This document shows, piece after piece, positions 29,206 through 43,274 of a stretch of 64,000 nucleotides of DNA (position 1 is the stretch's first letter; each line of letters starts with the position of its first letter). The stretch spans positions 71,196,629 through 71,260,628 of the forward strand of contig CM076262.1 of NCBI GenBank assembly GCA_038380795.1. Reading direction: 5' to 3'. The notes beneath the pieces were generated by a model, which did not search any database, was not told where the DNA came from, and saw only the letters and a list, made by a program, of their open reading frames with translations. This DNA is from Pyrocephalus nanus. Taxonomy: Eukaryota > Chordata > Aves > Passeriformes > Tyrannidae. A program made the position numbers and the translations under genes.

Positions 29206-32200
29206 AAGCTGGTGCTGCTGATGATCTCGTGTAAGAACTAAGAGCAAAGTGGTGAGGAAGCACTACCAGCTCGGAGCCCGGATATGGATGGGGCTGGATC
29301 TTAAGGAGAGAGTGCAGAATAACACTTGGATCTTGCCAGGATTACCTAAACAATTTATGAAGGAAGTAAGGAGCCTACAAGCAGAAATCCACAGATTTGG
29401 TAGGAAACTCAGAAAGTTAAAAATGCCTTGATACAACAGCACCCCTGCACAACTGCACTTCAACAGCAAGCTACAGCTAAGCAAAAGTAGCATGATCTTA
29501 ATGATTAGTCATTAAATTCACACCAAATTGCATTTTGAGCTCTGGAAGAGTCAAAATTGAAACTGAGCAACAAATTGCAAAGATCATCGGGGCTTTTTTT
29601 TACAGGGTGAATTAGAAGGCTGCTGCTGCTGCAATTTAGTGACACTTTTTTATTACTTTTATTATTTTACTTTTGACAAGTAATAAAGAAAAAATGCTTC
29701 TGCATTTCACAGCGTGGACTTTGAGAAGTCAACATGAAAATCAGACCTTTAAATAGGCCTTGAAAAGTGTCAAAGTCTGTGGTAACCTTAGAGAAAAAGC
29801 ACCAGTGAGCAAAAGTTGGAAACCTGATATAACAACTTAGCAGCTATTAAACCAAAGATTGCCTATGAAAATAGTTAACAAATAATCAGCATTCCCAAAT
29901 GTCAACCAGAATCTACAACCAAGGTATGCAGGTCAACCAGCACAGGAAGCTCAAACTCCTGACAGGGGGAAGAGGCTCCATCTCTTCTTCAGCTGCTCTG
30001 TCTCCTGAAAAAACCAAACCAAACCTACACTTTTATCACACTCTTGCCTCCCAGGGTCTGCAAGACAGGCACTAAAGTTCTGGTGACCCCAACAAGCATT
30101 AATTGTACCTTCCATCCAGGCAATCCCCAGTGTGGTACAAACCACAATGCCAAAATGAGGAGGAGTTCACAAAGAAATGAGAACTGGGGATGTGGAAAGG
30201 GCAGGACTTTTTTTTTTTTTAGCAGTTAAGTATTTTACTCTCATCTAAGCCTCGTTGTAGGCAATGAAACACAACAAGAGTTTACAAGTTATCACTGAAG
30301 TGGAACAGCACGTGACAACCACGCTTAAAACTGAAAGATCTGTGTGGATAGAAACATTTAAGAACAGTGAGATCACAATTACAACAGCTGAAAATCCTCA
30401 GCCATTTTACCAGCACACAGCCAGCTACTGGAATGACTGCAACAGAGAAGGAAGGTCGAGGCTCCAACCACACGACCCGGCAGCGTAAGAGAAAGTTGTC
30501 AAAACAAATGTCAAAACACATCAATTTTGATGAATCACCACTTCCACCAAAATAAACTGTGACAGGATTCCACACCAACTTCAACTAACTGTAAATCCTC
30601 TAATGTAAATCCTCACCATTTAATGTAGTTTGTATCCTTTATCTCCTCGAGTTAAGAAGTCAGGTCAGCATCTCTGTTCCTTTACAGACAGTTCAGTGGT
30701 ACAGGAGCACCCTGTTTTCTGCATCTTGAGGATGCAGCAATGGCAAAAGAGTGCTTTCATCACAAACATTCCTAGAGTCTGTCTCGGGATCCTCCAAAGT
30801 GCTCCCTAAAGTGTTTATGCTTATTCTAGGTTTTGAAACACGTTTTTGCTTTTCCCCTCCTAATTCGTCTAAATTGTTTGACGAGCAGTGCTGTCAGAAT
30901 GAGTATTTACCAGCACAACTGCTGCCTCATTTGTTTTAAAACACTCACAAAAGGCTGGCACAGCACTGGCCCAGAGAGAACCTCAGCACCTCTTCCAGCA
31001 GGCACCTGCAGGAGTGGGAGGAGGGAAAAGGAAGAGCAGAGAACTGTGCTGTGCCCACAAAGCAGCCAAATAACAACAGATGTCTTGAAAAGGAAAATTA
31101 AGGCAGGAGCAGCGATTTGTCCGAAATTTCTCGTCAAAACAAACACACAAATACACCACCCAGAGAAGAACCAGAAACAAGATCTTCAGATATCCTCCCA
31201 CTGAAAAACGTTGCAGTAAGCAGAGTGTTTGCTCAGTGATAGACTAATCACTCAGTCCACTCAAATACAGCGACACCAAAACTTTCAGACATATTACACC
31301 ACTAAATACATGATGCTTTTGTAAAGTTACACCCTTGCAGCTATTGCCATTTCATGGCATAAAGTCTTCAACTACATCCAAATGTAAATGTCTTCAACCA
31401 AATCTAAATGCACCTAAACATTTGTTATCTAAAGAACTAAATTCTGAAGCTTGGATGATACAACACAACCTACAGGTATTATTTTCTACACACTGACTTG
31501 TGTAAAGCAGCTGGTGACATTTTAGGAATGGCCATGTTGTCTGGATGCTTTGTTACTTTATATCATGGCCTAATTAGGACTTGAGCCTTCATTACACCCA
31601 GAGTTACAGAAGCCTTCCCCTTCAGAGACTATCTATCTACAGCATTTAAATTTACATTAAGTAGCACTTCACTCTCAGCTAAAGTTGCCAGGCTTCCTGA
31701 CTTTATTCCCCAAGTTACATTTAGACCTTTACTAGACCAAAAACTCTCAGTTCATGCCCTCATAGATAACAAATCATCAATTAAATGTTCCCCTAGGTGA
31801 TTGCCCATTTAAGGTTTTGTGCAGTGTGTTGTGATTTTTAAGCCATCATCTATAAAATATATCCAAAATCACCAGCTGACCACAGAGAATTTCAGTTTTC
31901 GAAAACAACTCCAAGTACCTCGAATCCTAAAGAGGGTAACAAATCTATCCAGGAAAAAAAAAAAAAAAAGAGGTCTTGGATAAAATAATAAAATAAGACA
32001 CTTAAGTTCTGAAATAAAACTGGGCATGGCCATTGCTGTCAACAATTCCTATTGCTGGAACGCTGAATAAAGTGTTGTAAGACAATGAACTACGTAACAA
32101 GGCATATGAATTGCATAACTCAGCTTACAAATGTCTAGGTGGGGACTGCACCAGGCCATAAATTACCACTTCATTAACTTAGATGATCTCTTGTCAGGCA

Positions 32201-34394
32201 GAGAAACACAGCTACCTTAAAATGGTGCTGTCTTTGGTTATGCAAAACAGGGTAATTCTAGGTGAAATAAAACTATTTGAGGTCAAAAGGTTTGTTATGT
32301 GCATAGTTTGCCTACAACTTCTTTGTTGACTCTGTATATATATCAGTTGTTCATACAATTTTATGATTTTGGAGCACTGATTTTATTTTCTTTTTAAAGA
32401 AAACCCCTAACTGCCTGTGTGAAAATTAGCACACATCTCTCAGTGGTACTGAGAAAATAGTAATTCCAGGGGGACAGGCTGAAACGAAGAAACAAGGCAT
32501 GTGATGTCTTCAAAGTCAGCCACAAAAAGGCTAATTGTTACCACAGATTTCTCTTATTGTTTCTAAAAAAAAAAAAAAAAACCCAAACTTTTCTGTCATA
32601 AAAACCATCAGTCAAGCGATCACTCAACATATGCTTGACAAGCTGCATCTTCCATTCCTGAGAACTCCTTGACCGTGCTCACACCAGGGGAAACTTCTTT
32701 GAAAGCAGCAGAAAAATCACGAAAATGGCAAGTTTCATAGTTCATGACAATATATTTGCCAAGAAGATACATGTGCAAAGGAAAAAAGTGGCCATTATTT
32801 CGCTAAAATGAATTAAAAAGAAGTATCAAGCGTAAAAATAACCAGATACTTGTTCTCACTATCTAGCTTGGGCACTTTCTGTTATGGCAAAATAACTATT
32901 AATATTGCATTATTTACCTGAGAAATTTAGTTTATAGCTAACTGGCTCTGCAGACTCTTTCACTGGCACAAAACAATTACAATTGTTTGTCTTACTTGAG
33001 CAGGCAGCTGTGAACTCAGGAATGACAATCCCCAAACAAATTCAGTCTTGGAAATCAACAAGAGAAGCATCATGACAAATCATTCATGAGCTTATGATCA
33101 GACAGGCAGCACTCACGTTGAGGTTTAAGGATTAAGTAATTACAATAGATGACCTTCCACCTGATTTCAGGAGGATTCTGATCAAGCCTGTTTCATTTTT
33201 TAGGGTCACTTTCTTACCTTTCATCTTTTCTTTCCTTAAATATAAGACTTCTGATAGTCTATAAAGAGCTTTTAGACAGCATTTTCCAATATGACAAATT
33301 TTACTTCCAATCTTCATCAACTTTAAAATATTTTAGAGTATCTTAAGAAGTTTCTCTCTGTTCCATCTTTTCTAAACATGCTGATATCTACTCCAATCCC
33401 TTGGCTCCAGGACCACAAACTGATAAGTATGTAAAACATTCAAGTCCAAAGGCTCAGGAGCTTTTGAGTTTTCTCCCAGTCACTTCTTGGCTCTGTTTCA
33501 GGCATTTTCTGCTGGACATTTAACAGCTGATGCACAGAAATCCTCTATATTCTGACCTCAGCTTTTGTTTTTTAATTTCCATTAGCTAATTAAAGAACTT
33601 AAGTTTTTCAAGTCTCATTTCCTCAGTTTAGGAGCTCAGTTTTCCAGCTCTCATTTCTGCCTTGGAACAGAAGAACATTTTTATGCAAGGACAGAATTCT
33701 TCTCTAGTTAAGTAACAAATTTCTGTCAAACCTCAAGAACACGTGGCACTTCCATGTTTTCATAGGACTCCAGCATTTAAATCCAAATTCGGTTTGTAGT
33801 TATAAAATCTTGATTAGGACTATATAATTTGGTTGATGCTAAAGCCTTTGGTGGTTATGAGCAGCAATCAGAGCTTTAGTAAAACAAATCTCTGGTTATG
33901 GTACTGAGCAGTTGGCCAAGCCACCCCAGGCCTGCCAGCTCGGTGATGAGGGCTGGCCTTGAACACTTAACCCTTTAAATAAGAAAAATAAATTTCACAC
34001 AACAGATTTATTCAGAAAAAAAAAGCTCTCCGACCTGACAATGCTCTTAGTAAAGAGAGCAGATGATGCAGCTATTTCTTGCTTGAAATGACAAAGAAAA
34101 CTTGATACAACTGACACTTTACACTGAAAGGTGGAATTAAGATACAGAAGTGAGAAAAGACACAGTTCCCATGAGAAATGAAAACAAGAAATGAAAATGT
34201 AAATTATGTCTTAAACAACTCTGGGGAAAGAAAGGAGGCCCAGGGGCCCAGAATGCTGACTTTGGTTTTTTTGGAAGTGTTATTAGAAGGGTTCTAATGG
34301 AATCAGTAAGGTCCAGAAAATGAGTTATACTGCTCTTTTTATTTCTACTCATCAGTCCAAGAGGAAAAGAAGGTTTCCATATTTATGGGCATCT

Positions 34395-34473
34395 GGGGAT
34401 CGCTGTTTGTGTTTGGTGTTTTGGCTGGGGTGGGAAGGAGGTGTTTTGGGAGCGAGTTGGGGTTTTAGGTTTT
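34395..34473 (+). repeat. G/T-rich tract
   Basis: This low-complexity sequence is dominated by GGGG and TTTT blocks on the plus strand, resembling the tracts near 22.0 and 39.4 kb. Confidence 0.65.
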
Positions 34474-37400
34474 AAGGTAGAACACAATTAGGCTGTTTGG
34501 AGTATAAGATACCAGACACAGACACCACAAACGCACATTCCATCCACATTCTCACCCACACATCTGCATTTAGAGCACACAGTTGAAAACCTGGAGCATT
34601 ACTCTGGAACAGCATCCCTGTTATCTCACCGTTCCACCATGAAGACACTACTGAAATACACTTGTCTTACTTTTTCCAGGAATGCAGCCAAATAAAGGTG
34701 GTCCTTCTGTAGACTTTTTTCTTCATTAATCATGCCTAAATTTCATATAGCTGAGTGCTCTGATTTTCATTTTTTAAACAAACTTAATCCACAGTTTACC
34801 TAAAAAAATGTTATCAGTCTGTTTCGAATCATGCTAGCAAGGGAATTTATCAGCTTTCTCCAAGAAGTGAGCCATAAATCAATGGCTTTTTTATCAACAA
34901 TATAAATCCAATGATCAACTTCCTCCAGAAGAACCAAGGTGACTTTCTGCTCCCTTTTCTACAACACAGACCAAACCTTTGGTCTAAACTCAGGGGCCAG
35001 ACTTTACACTCTAAAAAAAAAAACCAAAAAAACCCACACTGCAACAAAATGTAATCACTAAAGGCTAATTTTGCTAATAAATGTCTTCTAGTGCAGATCT
35101 GCTTTAACACACTTTGTCTGCAATGCTCATCATCAGTTCTGGAAAAGAATACCCTCTGTAACATCCTGCCTTAAACAGTAAAGAGCTTACAAACAAAACT
35201 TTTCCCTAAGATGACGTATAAAAATAATTTCCCTCTGAGTTCCTGTTGGTAGTTATTAAAAGTTGCCTTAGAATAATTTTAATTTTTACAAGTGTGTGAA
35301 CAAACATTTTTTAATTAACATCACGCTTAATAGAAGTCTAAAATAATGATTTTTTTTTTTTTCTTAAATGCAACAGGTCCTCAAAGCCTAGTCTTGGATG
35401 CAAAGTTCTAATTGCAGGGACTGAAAATGCAGATACAGAAGCATCACAGAGGTTATTCATGCAGATCAAAAATTACTACCTCAGTTGAAACAAAGACTGG
35501 ATGCAAATATCTGAATATCGATATCAATTCTGTGCGCTCTAGTTTGATTCTTAACAAGGCAAATCTCTCCCATCCTTTTCCATAAAGGGTAAAACACCTT
35601 CAAAATAAAGAAAATACACTAGCAAGGATGTTCCTGTGAGTTCCTGGCAACCTGTGGCAGCAGGGTGAGGACAGGCAGACAGTGGCAGTAACATAGAAAA
35701 CCAGCACAGCAAGATTTACAGGAGAGGTCACCTCTCCAAGTCCTCACTCTCTTTTAAATATGTGGGTTTCTGGTTACCTTCCTTCACCTTCTCCTTCACA
35801 TGAGGAGAGATGATGATGAGAAAGAAGCCAACATTTTGAGCTGTGCAATAAAACCAAACCTTTACAATTTCAGCATCCGCCCAACACTGAAATATCCTAA
35901 CACTGGACTGCAAACCAGCATAACATGGAGCATACACAACAAATCCCAAACAAACCCTGCAAAGTTTTGTGATGGAAACTTTGAAAATTAACTGTCAGTG
36001 AGATCAAAACAAAACATTTTCATCAGGACAACCTGTGCAATACCGCTGCAATCTTTCGCTGGCTTAATTAGCTTTGAGTAACAAAAAAAAAAAACCTTGT
36101 GGTTTGTTTCCTCTCCTAGCTGTGACCAGAATTTAGGGATGGACTCGCAAGGAACATCTTGTGACAAACAGAGCCTCCTCAGGTGCAGAAAGATTAAATA
36201 AATACACCCTCTGTGTCTCTGTGCCAGCATCACAGCAGTCTGCAGATCTGGTATCAGTGTAACACCTGCCTACACATCACCCATAAAACCTAGAAATTAA
36301 CTCCTTAGAACACAAGCCACGCTGTCCAGCAAACCATGGGCTGAGAGCCCCAATCTTCCAGCTGGGAAATTTTAATATGAGCAAAAGAGCAGCAGAAAGA
36401 TATTCAACCAGGCACAATCTGCTCAAGGGAGAGATGGCATCAAGCAAGAAAAAGTATGAAGCAAAGCCTTGTTTGCATTATTTGGGGAATTTACATCTGA
36501 AGTGCCATTTTATACAATATTAACTTGCATGCAAACTAAAAACCCTTCACTATACGAGCGAATTCGCAAAGAAATTCTGAATTTTTGGGAGGTTTAAAAT
36601 GTTTTGCTTTTTTTTTCCCCAAATCAAAGGTACTGTAACTGTAATTAGAACTGTCCATTTCCCTTTCCTTATACTCTTGTACAGCATGTCCTGAAAAACA
36701 AGTAATTAGTTACAACTTCTAGGAGGCACTTAAAGTTCCCTTTGTGATGAACAACATACCTAGAAGTGAGAAAAGCCAGTTAATTTTGATAATATTGCTC
36801 ATGAAGAAAGCTGATCAAGTTGTCTAAAGGGTAATTTTGGGGGAATTGTAACTACAACAATCAAGTCTTTTACATGAGGACAAAAGGGCTGTCACAAGTT
36901 TTAAAACAAACAAACCAACACAACAACACAAGAAAGCAGCAGTACAAATGTACAATACTGCATTTTCAGGTAGTACTTGGTCAAGAATCTGGATCTGCCT
37001 TTTCTTTTTTCTAAGACAACTAAAATTGACAAAATTTAAAGTAAGTTGTAGTGTATGAATGTGAGCAATGAGAAGCTCAGACCTCAAAATGTACATGTAG
37101 GAGATGGCCTGTAAGGAGAATCCAGACAGTTCATATTTTAATCCCTTCTTAGATGAAAATAGGACAGTAAAACAGCTCATTTTTACTGCGTGGGACACTG
37201 CCAAGAAAACGCATTCTTTGTGACTGCATATTTGTGCTAGCTTATAAAATTCTCAATATTTCCTTTTCAAGTAGAAGTAATTCCTTCTCATGTTTTCAGC
37301 AAGATGGATACATTTAATAAATATACATACCGACACAGAAAAGACTAGTAGTTTGGTACTTAAATCAACTTGATCATGAAATACTTCTGTATGCTACTTC

Positions 37401-37785
37401 AGATCAAGTACATTTGGCAATTCAACTCTGATGAAAAACTGAACTTGTTGATAAAGATGAGTTTTGCTGCTAAATCATTTCTTTTCATTAATTACAATCT
37501 TATAAAACTGTATCTGAAATAAAAATCAGTTGAGCATAACAGGAGATTGATTAGACTGCAGGAAAATGAGAAGGGTGAAAGTCTGATGTTCACAAACCGC
37601 TAGGAATGCAATTTTGGGAGTGCAAACCGTTTGCAAATCACACTACTAGAAAAGTGAAGTAAATAATGCAGACTGGCTCAGGATAACTTCAATAACAGAA
37701 CCATCACCCAGTTCAAATCCTTCAACAAACAAGGAATAGCCCAAACTTCGCTATTTGCAACTACTTTGCGTTAACAGGGACTTAC

Positions 37786-38179
37786 CCTCTTCCAGGATCC
37801 AAGGCAATTGCTCGGGGTTGATCCAACTCTTGCCAGAACAAAACCTTCCTCAGTGACCCGTCCAAGTTAGAAACCTCGATCCGATTTGTCTCCGAATCCG
37901 TCCAGTACAGCTTCTCCCCCAGCCAGTCGCACGCCAGCCCGTCTGGCGACAGCAGTCCGGAGATGACCACGTTTTGCACGCTCCCAGACTTATTGAACTC
38001 GGTCCGTTTGATGGCCTCCTCGCTGACATCGCTCCAGTAGATCAAGCCCTTGACGAACACGAAGTCCACGGCCGCCGCGTCCTCCAGGCCGCCCACGATC
38101 ACCGTGGCGTTCTCCCTGCCGTTGGCGGCGTCCACCAGGCGCAGGTCCCGGCGGTTCGCGTACAGCAGCAGCGGGGCGG
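37786..38179 (-). CDS. LRP6: LRP6 coding exon 2 (start of propeller 1)
   Basis: This 394-bp exon encodes residues 19 to 149. It begins the mature ectodomain: [20 protein letters not shown], an NAT sequon, [75 protein letters not shown] and ALDPGRG. The acidic and Arg residues forming the NxI-motif pocket of propeller 1 (such as the E in SEEAIKR and the SPDG turn) are present. The acceptor TGTTTGAAG has a poor pyrimidine tract; the donor GTAAGT is strong. The first alanine codon is split with exon 1 (G|CC). The exon is GC- and CpG-rich relative to its introns. Confidence 0.97.
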
Positions 38180-39415
38180 CTTCAAACACCACAAACAAGG
38201 GGGATTAAGGTCACTCAGAGTAACTGGAACCTGCACTGCGATGGGGCATCAGCCCCGTGGTAGCTACTAAGGTAAGAATGTGGTTTTTTTAAACAAGACA
38301 TTTAAAAGTTTGACTAAAAAGCGCTGGCTTAAAGCTTCTCAGCTTGGTCACAGGCCAGGATTGCAGCTCGCTGTTCTGGGCTGTGCATTATTAAAGAAGG
38401 AGGCAGACAAGAAAGAAAACGGGGGTTTGAAGAACCCAAATGACACTGTTCTGTACAGAAGGACATATAAGTAACAATAAGGAAGACAAGAGTAAAGCAG
38501 TTTTCTAAGCACTCAGTGCTGGCCCACCTAAGCAGTGATTATTTTGCTTTATAGAACTTAATAATATGCACACACCGCTTCAATAACAGCATAATCCATG
38601 ACAAGCTTTCAAAGCCACCTGCATGTTGATACTCCCCAAAATTATATATCTCAGCTATTTTACATATAATGCAAAATATCCAAAATTCATTGCACAGAAC
38701 GAGACAAATGTAGGTTTAGAGTGTCAAAAGCGGTATGAGGAGGTAGGGAGGAAAATTACAGGTATGGACAACACTGAGTTCTTTCAAACTCAGCTCTACC
38801 CCTCCTGCTTAGTTCTCTAACACAAAGCCTTTATTTTATAGGCTTTATTTGCTTACTCTGTCAGTTTTCACAGTAGATTTTTCATAACAACATCTAAGAT
38901 GACTAATGTAAAGCAGTAGCCATGAAAACAGGTAGTTTCTCAAGTGTAGTATGCCTGCTTAATTGTCCTTAATCACAAGCTACGTCCAGCATGATGCAAA
39001 TTCCAGCCTCGTTCCTTCTTCAACAAAAGCTTACTAAAGATATTACATTTGTGTAAGGCAGTCACATCCTTCTAAACTGACTGTCAGAAAACACGGATGG
39101 GCACTTTAAACTTGGAGAAAGATGCATGTCCTAACCAGAAGGTTTTCATTTACAGAGCCAAAGATGTGCACGGTTCAGTAACGTCAAGGCCACACTGCCA
39201 CAAGAGATCCAGTTCCTTACATGAGAAACTTGCACTGAGGTTAGAAATATTAACACAGACTAAATTCAATGGCTAGTTTTGAAAATCAGGCTACTCCCCT
39301 TTGGAGCACAAAACAATTTCCCAAAGACACTGTCACATGCGAATTGGGAGAAGCTGAAAGAACTAAAGAGTTCCTTCATCTACCTCCAATTAAACGAGTT
39401 CTGTTTTACATGTTT

Positions 39416-39463
39416 AGGGGGGTGGGGGGGCTGAGGGTTTTGTTGGTTTTGGTGGGGTTTTTA
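39416..39463 (+). repeat. G/T-rich tract
   Basis: It contains AGGGGGGTGGGGGGGCTGAG followed by GGT/TTT alternation; a G-quadruplex is possible on the plus strand. Confidence 0.7.
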
Positions 39464-42400
39464 AAAAATTAATTGCTTGGACTGTCATCCTAAGTTTAGA
39501 AACACTGAATATAAACTGATTTATGACAATCTTTAGACAGGAGGAGGGAGGAGTGAAACTTTGTTTGTTTTAATAATACCAAATTTGTATTTCTATTTTC
39601 CCTCTCCAGAAAGCAATTTTTAATTGTGCAAAACCCCATTCAACTTAGAGATTATCATTCCACAGAGAAGCAGTAGACTTTTTTAAATTAGAAGTGGAAT
39701 CTTTATGTGAAGGTTTATTATTACCTTACTTTGCTATCTCCTTCCCTTCCTTGCACAATTCAGTGTCCTGCAGTTTAAGTTATAATGGGTCAAAAAAGAT
39801 ACAGCTCAGAGTGGTGTTTTTTTTAAGAAGCTGAACTCTTTACGTTTTTATTCCTCTTTCTGTAGACATCATAAAAGTATATATTGTAACTGCAACGAGC
39901 TACAATACACTGAAAAGAAGCACACATTTTCAAAAGAGAAAGCATCCACCTTGGAAATCAATAACTGAAACAGTACTGAATATTACCACGTCCTCTATCA
40001 CCTGAGAGGTCTCCATGCAGTTTATTCTTTTAATTAAAGCACCCAGTACAAAGTAAAAGCTATGCTTATTTATAAAATAAGAGTGTTTTTGTATCCACTA
40101 GCAAGAACAAATGTTCCCTTAAAGAAAAGTTACAACACCTCAAGTTTAACACATTTCAACTGCAACAAAAATAATTTAAATCAACAAGAACTCTCATTGC
40201 CTTCTCACTGCCAAACTCCAGTTCTTGTACCACGTGTTTCTCTTGGCTGCAGTTCCTGTCCCTCCCCCCAGCACGCTGGAAGTTGCTAATCCCCAGGATA
40301 CTTAAGTCTGGTTTCCCTCACTCTTGTTTGCGTCAGTCTCGCTCTGTACTTCTGACTTTTAGGCCTGCAGCCCCTGCTACAGGCATGAAAATACTGCTGT
40401 CCATGGGTGCAAAGTGAGGAACCGACATAAAGCAATCACTTCACCGGCTGAAAATGTTGTGTTTTTTGGTTTTTTTTTTAATCTTTTTGGTGTTTAAGTA
40501 GCAACTTTAAGCTGTCAGAATTTGTCATGCTTTTCTTTAACTAGTCCAGTGGCCTTTTCTACAAATTCCCACTTCCTCCTTTCCACCTTCAAAAATCCAG
40601 GACAGCTCTGGGGTGCTTCTCTTTTACTGGCATGGAGTTCAGCCTGGTTAAAGCAATTAGCATATGTTCATCTTCCCCAAACTCCTTTTTTCTCATTCCC
40701 AACCCCCAGCAACGCTGGCTCTACCCCCTCACTTAGTTAAGGGCCCCTCCTCAAGCTGATTCAAACCATCATGTCAGTGAAAGGTTTGACTGGGTTGGCA
40801 AGTTTGAATCAACTCAAGGAGCGGTCCAGCAAAATCCAGAACTAACATAAGGCGAGCAGCAGGGAGAAATCTTGTTCAGATTCCTGCTCTGCACTTTTCT
40901 TTTTAGATCTTGCTGAAGAACTCTGAGCAAACATGGAGAAAAGGGGAGACACTGAGGAGATGTACCAAGCAAATCCACCCTGACCTGGATGACGCACAAC
41001 AAGGAAGGATTCCAGAGAAACAGGCACATACAACCAGCAAAGAACATTAATTTAATCCTTAAACCCATTCAAAACACAAAACTGCCTGTCTGTAATACGA
41101 TAACCATCCCCAAGATGTCCCACAGAGAACCAAGGCAAGAATATAATGAAAAATCTCTGGACTGACACATGGATTCTGGAACTGTCAGTTGTAAGGACTC
41201 TTCCTTCATTCCCCTGGTCTCAAATTTCTTCATCATTGCTCATTCTTGTAAGGAATTCTGTGTATTTGTTACCTGTGAGTGCTTGAGCTTTGCTGCTCAG
41301 TTTAGAGAAGAATGACAAGGTTGAGGTAGCATTGGGAGTAAAGCCTGGGAGCCTTGTATCAAATAAGGAGATAATTTGAAAATTAAAATAAATTTCCCAA
41401 AAGTAGGGAGCCAGCCTCAAGAAACTTACCCAGAGGCGGTCTGTATTTTCAACCAAACAACAAAATCACCAGCAAGTACACAGGAGTTTTCAGGACAGCA
41501 AGCAACAGCCCAGGATTCTGCCCCAAGTTCTCCATCACAGCACTTCCCCAGTGTACTCCACACAATACACAATTCCACACTTTTTTTTTTCCTAATAACA
41601 CTAATGAATTGATTTACCAGTGGTCCCCATTCCACTGTCACTACGGACAGAGAGCACTGTTCTCTCTGAACCTCCTTGTTCTCACAAATGTACCTGCAGG
41701 ACACAGCAACCAACCAGGTGTTTGGTAAACAAGCCTGAGGAAGCCCAAACCCGGCAGAAAGGACCTTTTCTCCTCTTTTCAGCTAACCTTAAGTATATTC
41801 TCCATGCTAAGGACATCCAAGAGCTGTTCAGATGGCAACTCAAAAGGTCACAAGAACAGTCATGCTTGCCAGGGAAAAAGTAACCATCTCAAGTGCAAAA
41901 GCAAAGACACCAAGCAGCAGCAACAACAGCATCTGGATTCTGCACCAAGCTTTGCTGTGAGTTTTGCAGGACAGATCATGGAGATGGGGGTAAACCGAGT
42001 CAAACAAAATAACTCTTTTTTTTTTTTTTTTTTCCCCTATTTCAAGGTTGGGTTTTTGTGTTTGTTCAGATTTTGGAAGTGCTGTCAGGAAATTGTAGTC
42101 AGGCATGAACACAGAATTTAGCACAAAAAATAACCAACTGGAGGACAGAATGACCCACAGAATCAAAAATTTTGCAAAAATATGAAGAATTCACACTGCA
42201 CTAGAAGGTAGTACTGTAAGAAAACTGAAAGAAAATCAGAGGGCAAGTTTAAAACAACTTCCCATCAGCCAAAAGAAAAAAAGCTCTCAAACCAAAAATT
42301 ACACTTCAAACATTCGAATTCTTAAGACTACGAAGTTTACTACAGATTAATATAATAAGTAACAACTCCAGTTCAAACGAACATTTAGGGATTGGTTTTA

Positions 42401-43251
42401 ATGGGTAAAGAAAGATGTGCACATACTTCAATTAATTTAATCTTGTCTTTTTCTTATTGAATGGGGCTAATTTCTGGTAATCCAAAAGAAAGCCCATAAA
42501 CACAAACCCACACAACTTCAAATTGTCTTACTAATTTTACCATTACCTACAGGGTGAAGGGTCACTGCTGAGCCTCAGTTAAGTTTCTGAGTTATTAGAA
42601 CATCACTGCATTTTCTAAATGGACATATTAAGAGTCACTACAAGGTTTACAAACTCCTGCTCTCCAGAATTCCAGCAAACACATCAGCGACTTTCTAGAA
42701 GCCTGAATTCTCTGACAATGGAGAAAGGAAAATCCGTATTATTACGGAGTTCTGGAGGCATAAACAGTTTAAAAACCCCAGTAAACTACGTACAAACTAC
42801 ATTTTTCCTCTGGGAACATACTGGGAAGGGAGGGGAGTAATCAGGAGAAGATTATAAAGGAGAACATTACAGTTCGGTATCGTAGAGAAGGAAAACAATT
42901 TTTGATTAGGCAAAATTATATAGCTCGTTGATTAAAATTTTGTCTCAAATACGATTACTTTTCAAATCTGACATCAAGAGCCCACACATGGCCCTCATAA
43001 ACAGAATTAAAACTATAATCCCATTTTTGCCACACTGATTATATCACAAGGGAGTAATTCTATTTAGGTAACATGATCCTGTAACAAGATACTAAAAAAA
43101 TCTGCATGAATGTTGCCATTTTCCCATGTCTGTTTATATTAAAAACATTTCCTTATTGTTCTCTCTATATAAATAATGAAGCTCGAAAAGCATTCAATCT
43201 TTTAAACTGATATACTTCTTTCTCCAAACAGTTTACAGCATTTTGCAAAGG

Positions 43252-43274
43252 AAACAAACAAACAAACAAAAAAA
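43252..43274. repeat. (AAAC)n microsatellite
   Basis: About four AAAC units followed by a run of A. Confidence 0.85.

Larger units (their letters stand above)
23965..37785 (-). other. LRP6 intron 2
   Basis: This 13.8-kb intron is the longest in the window (donor GTAAGT, acceptor TTACAG). It contains a deleted ERV at 26092 to about 26980, a 20-bp tandem repeat at 27271-27330, a CR1 tail at about 29138-29205, a (CA)n at 24443-24459, and a G/T-rich tract at 34395-34473. A stretch at about 24200-24290 vaguely recalls an antisense CR1 tail but is too diverged to call. The remaining parts, including 30-34 kb and 35-37.7 kb, are AT-rich without recognised features. Confidence 0.8.

Noticed and set aside
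29009..29431. Two plus-strand open frames that look protein-like
   Set aside because: Part is explained by a CR1 3' tail; the rest has stops between the frames and no domain.
42016..42033. Long T run, considered as a retrocopy tail
   Set aside because: No coding sequence or target duplication flanks it; homopolymers are common here.
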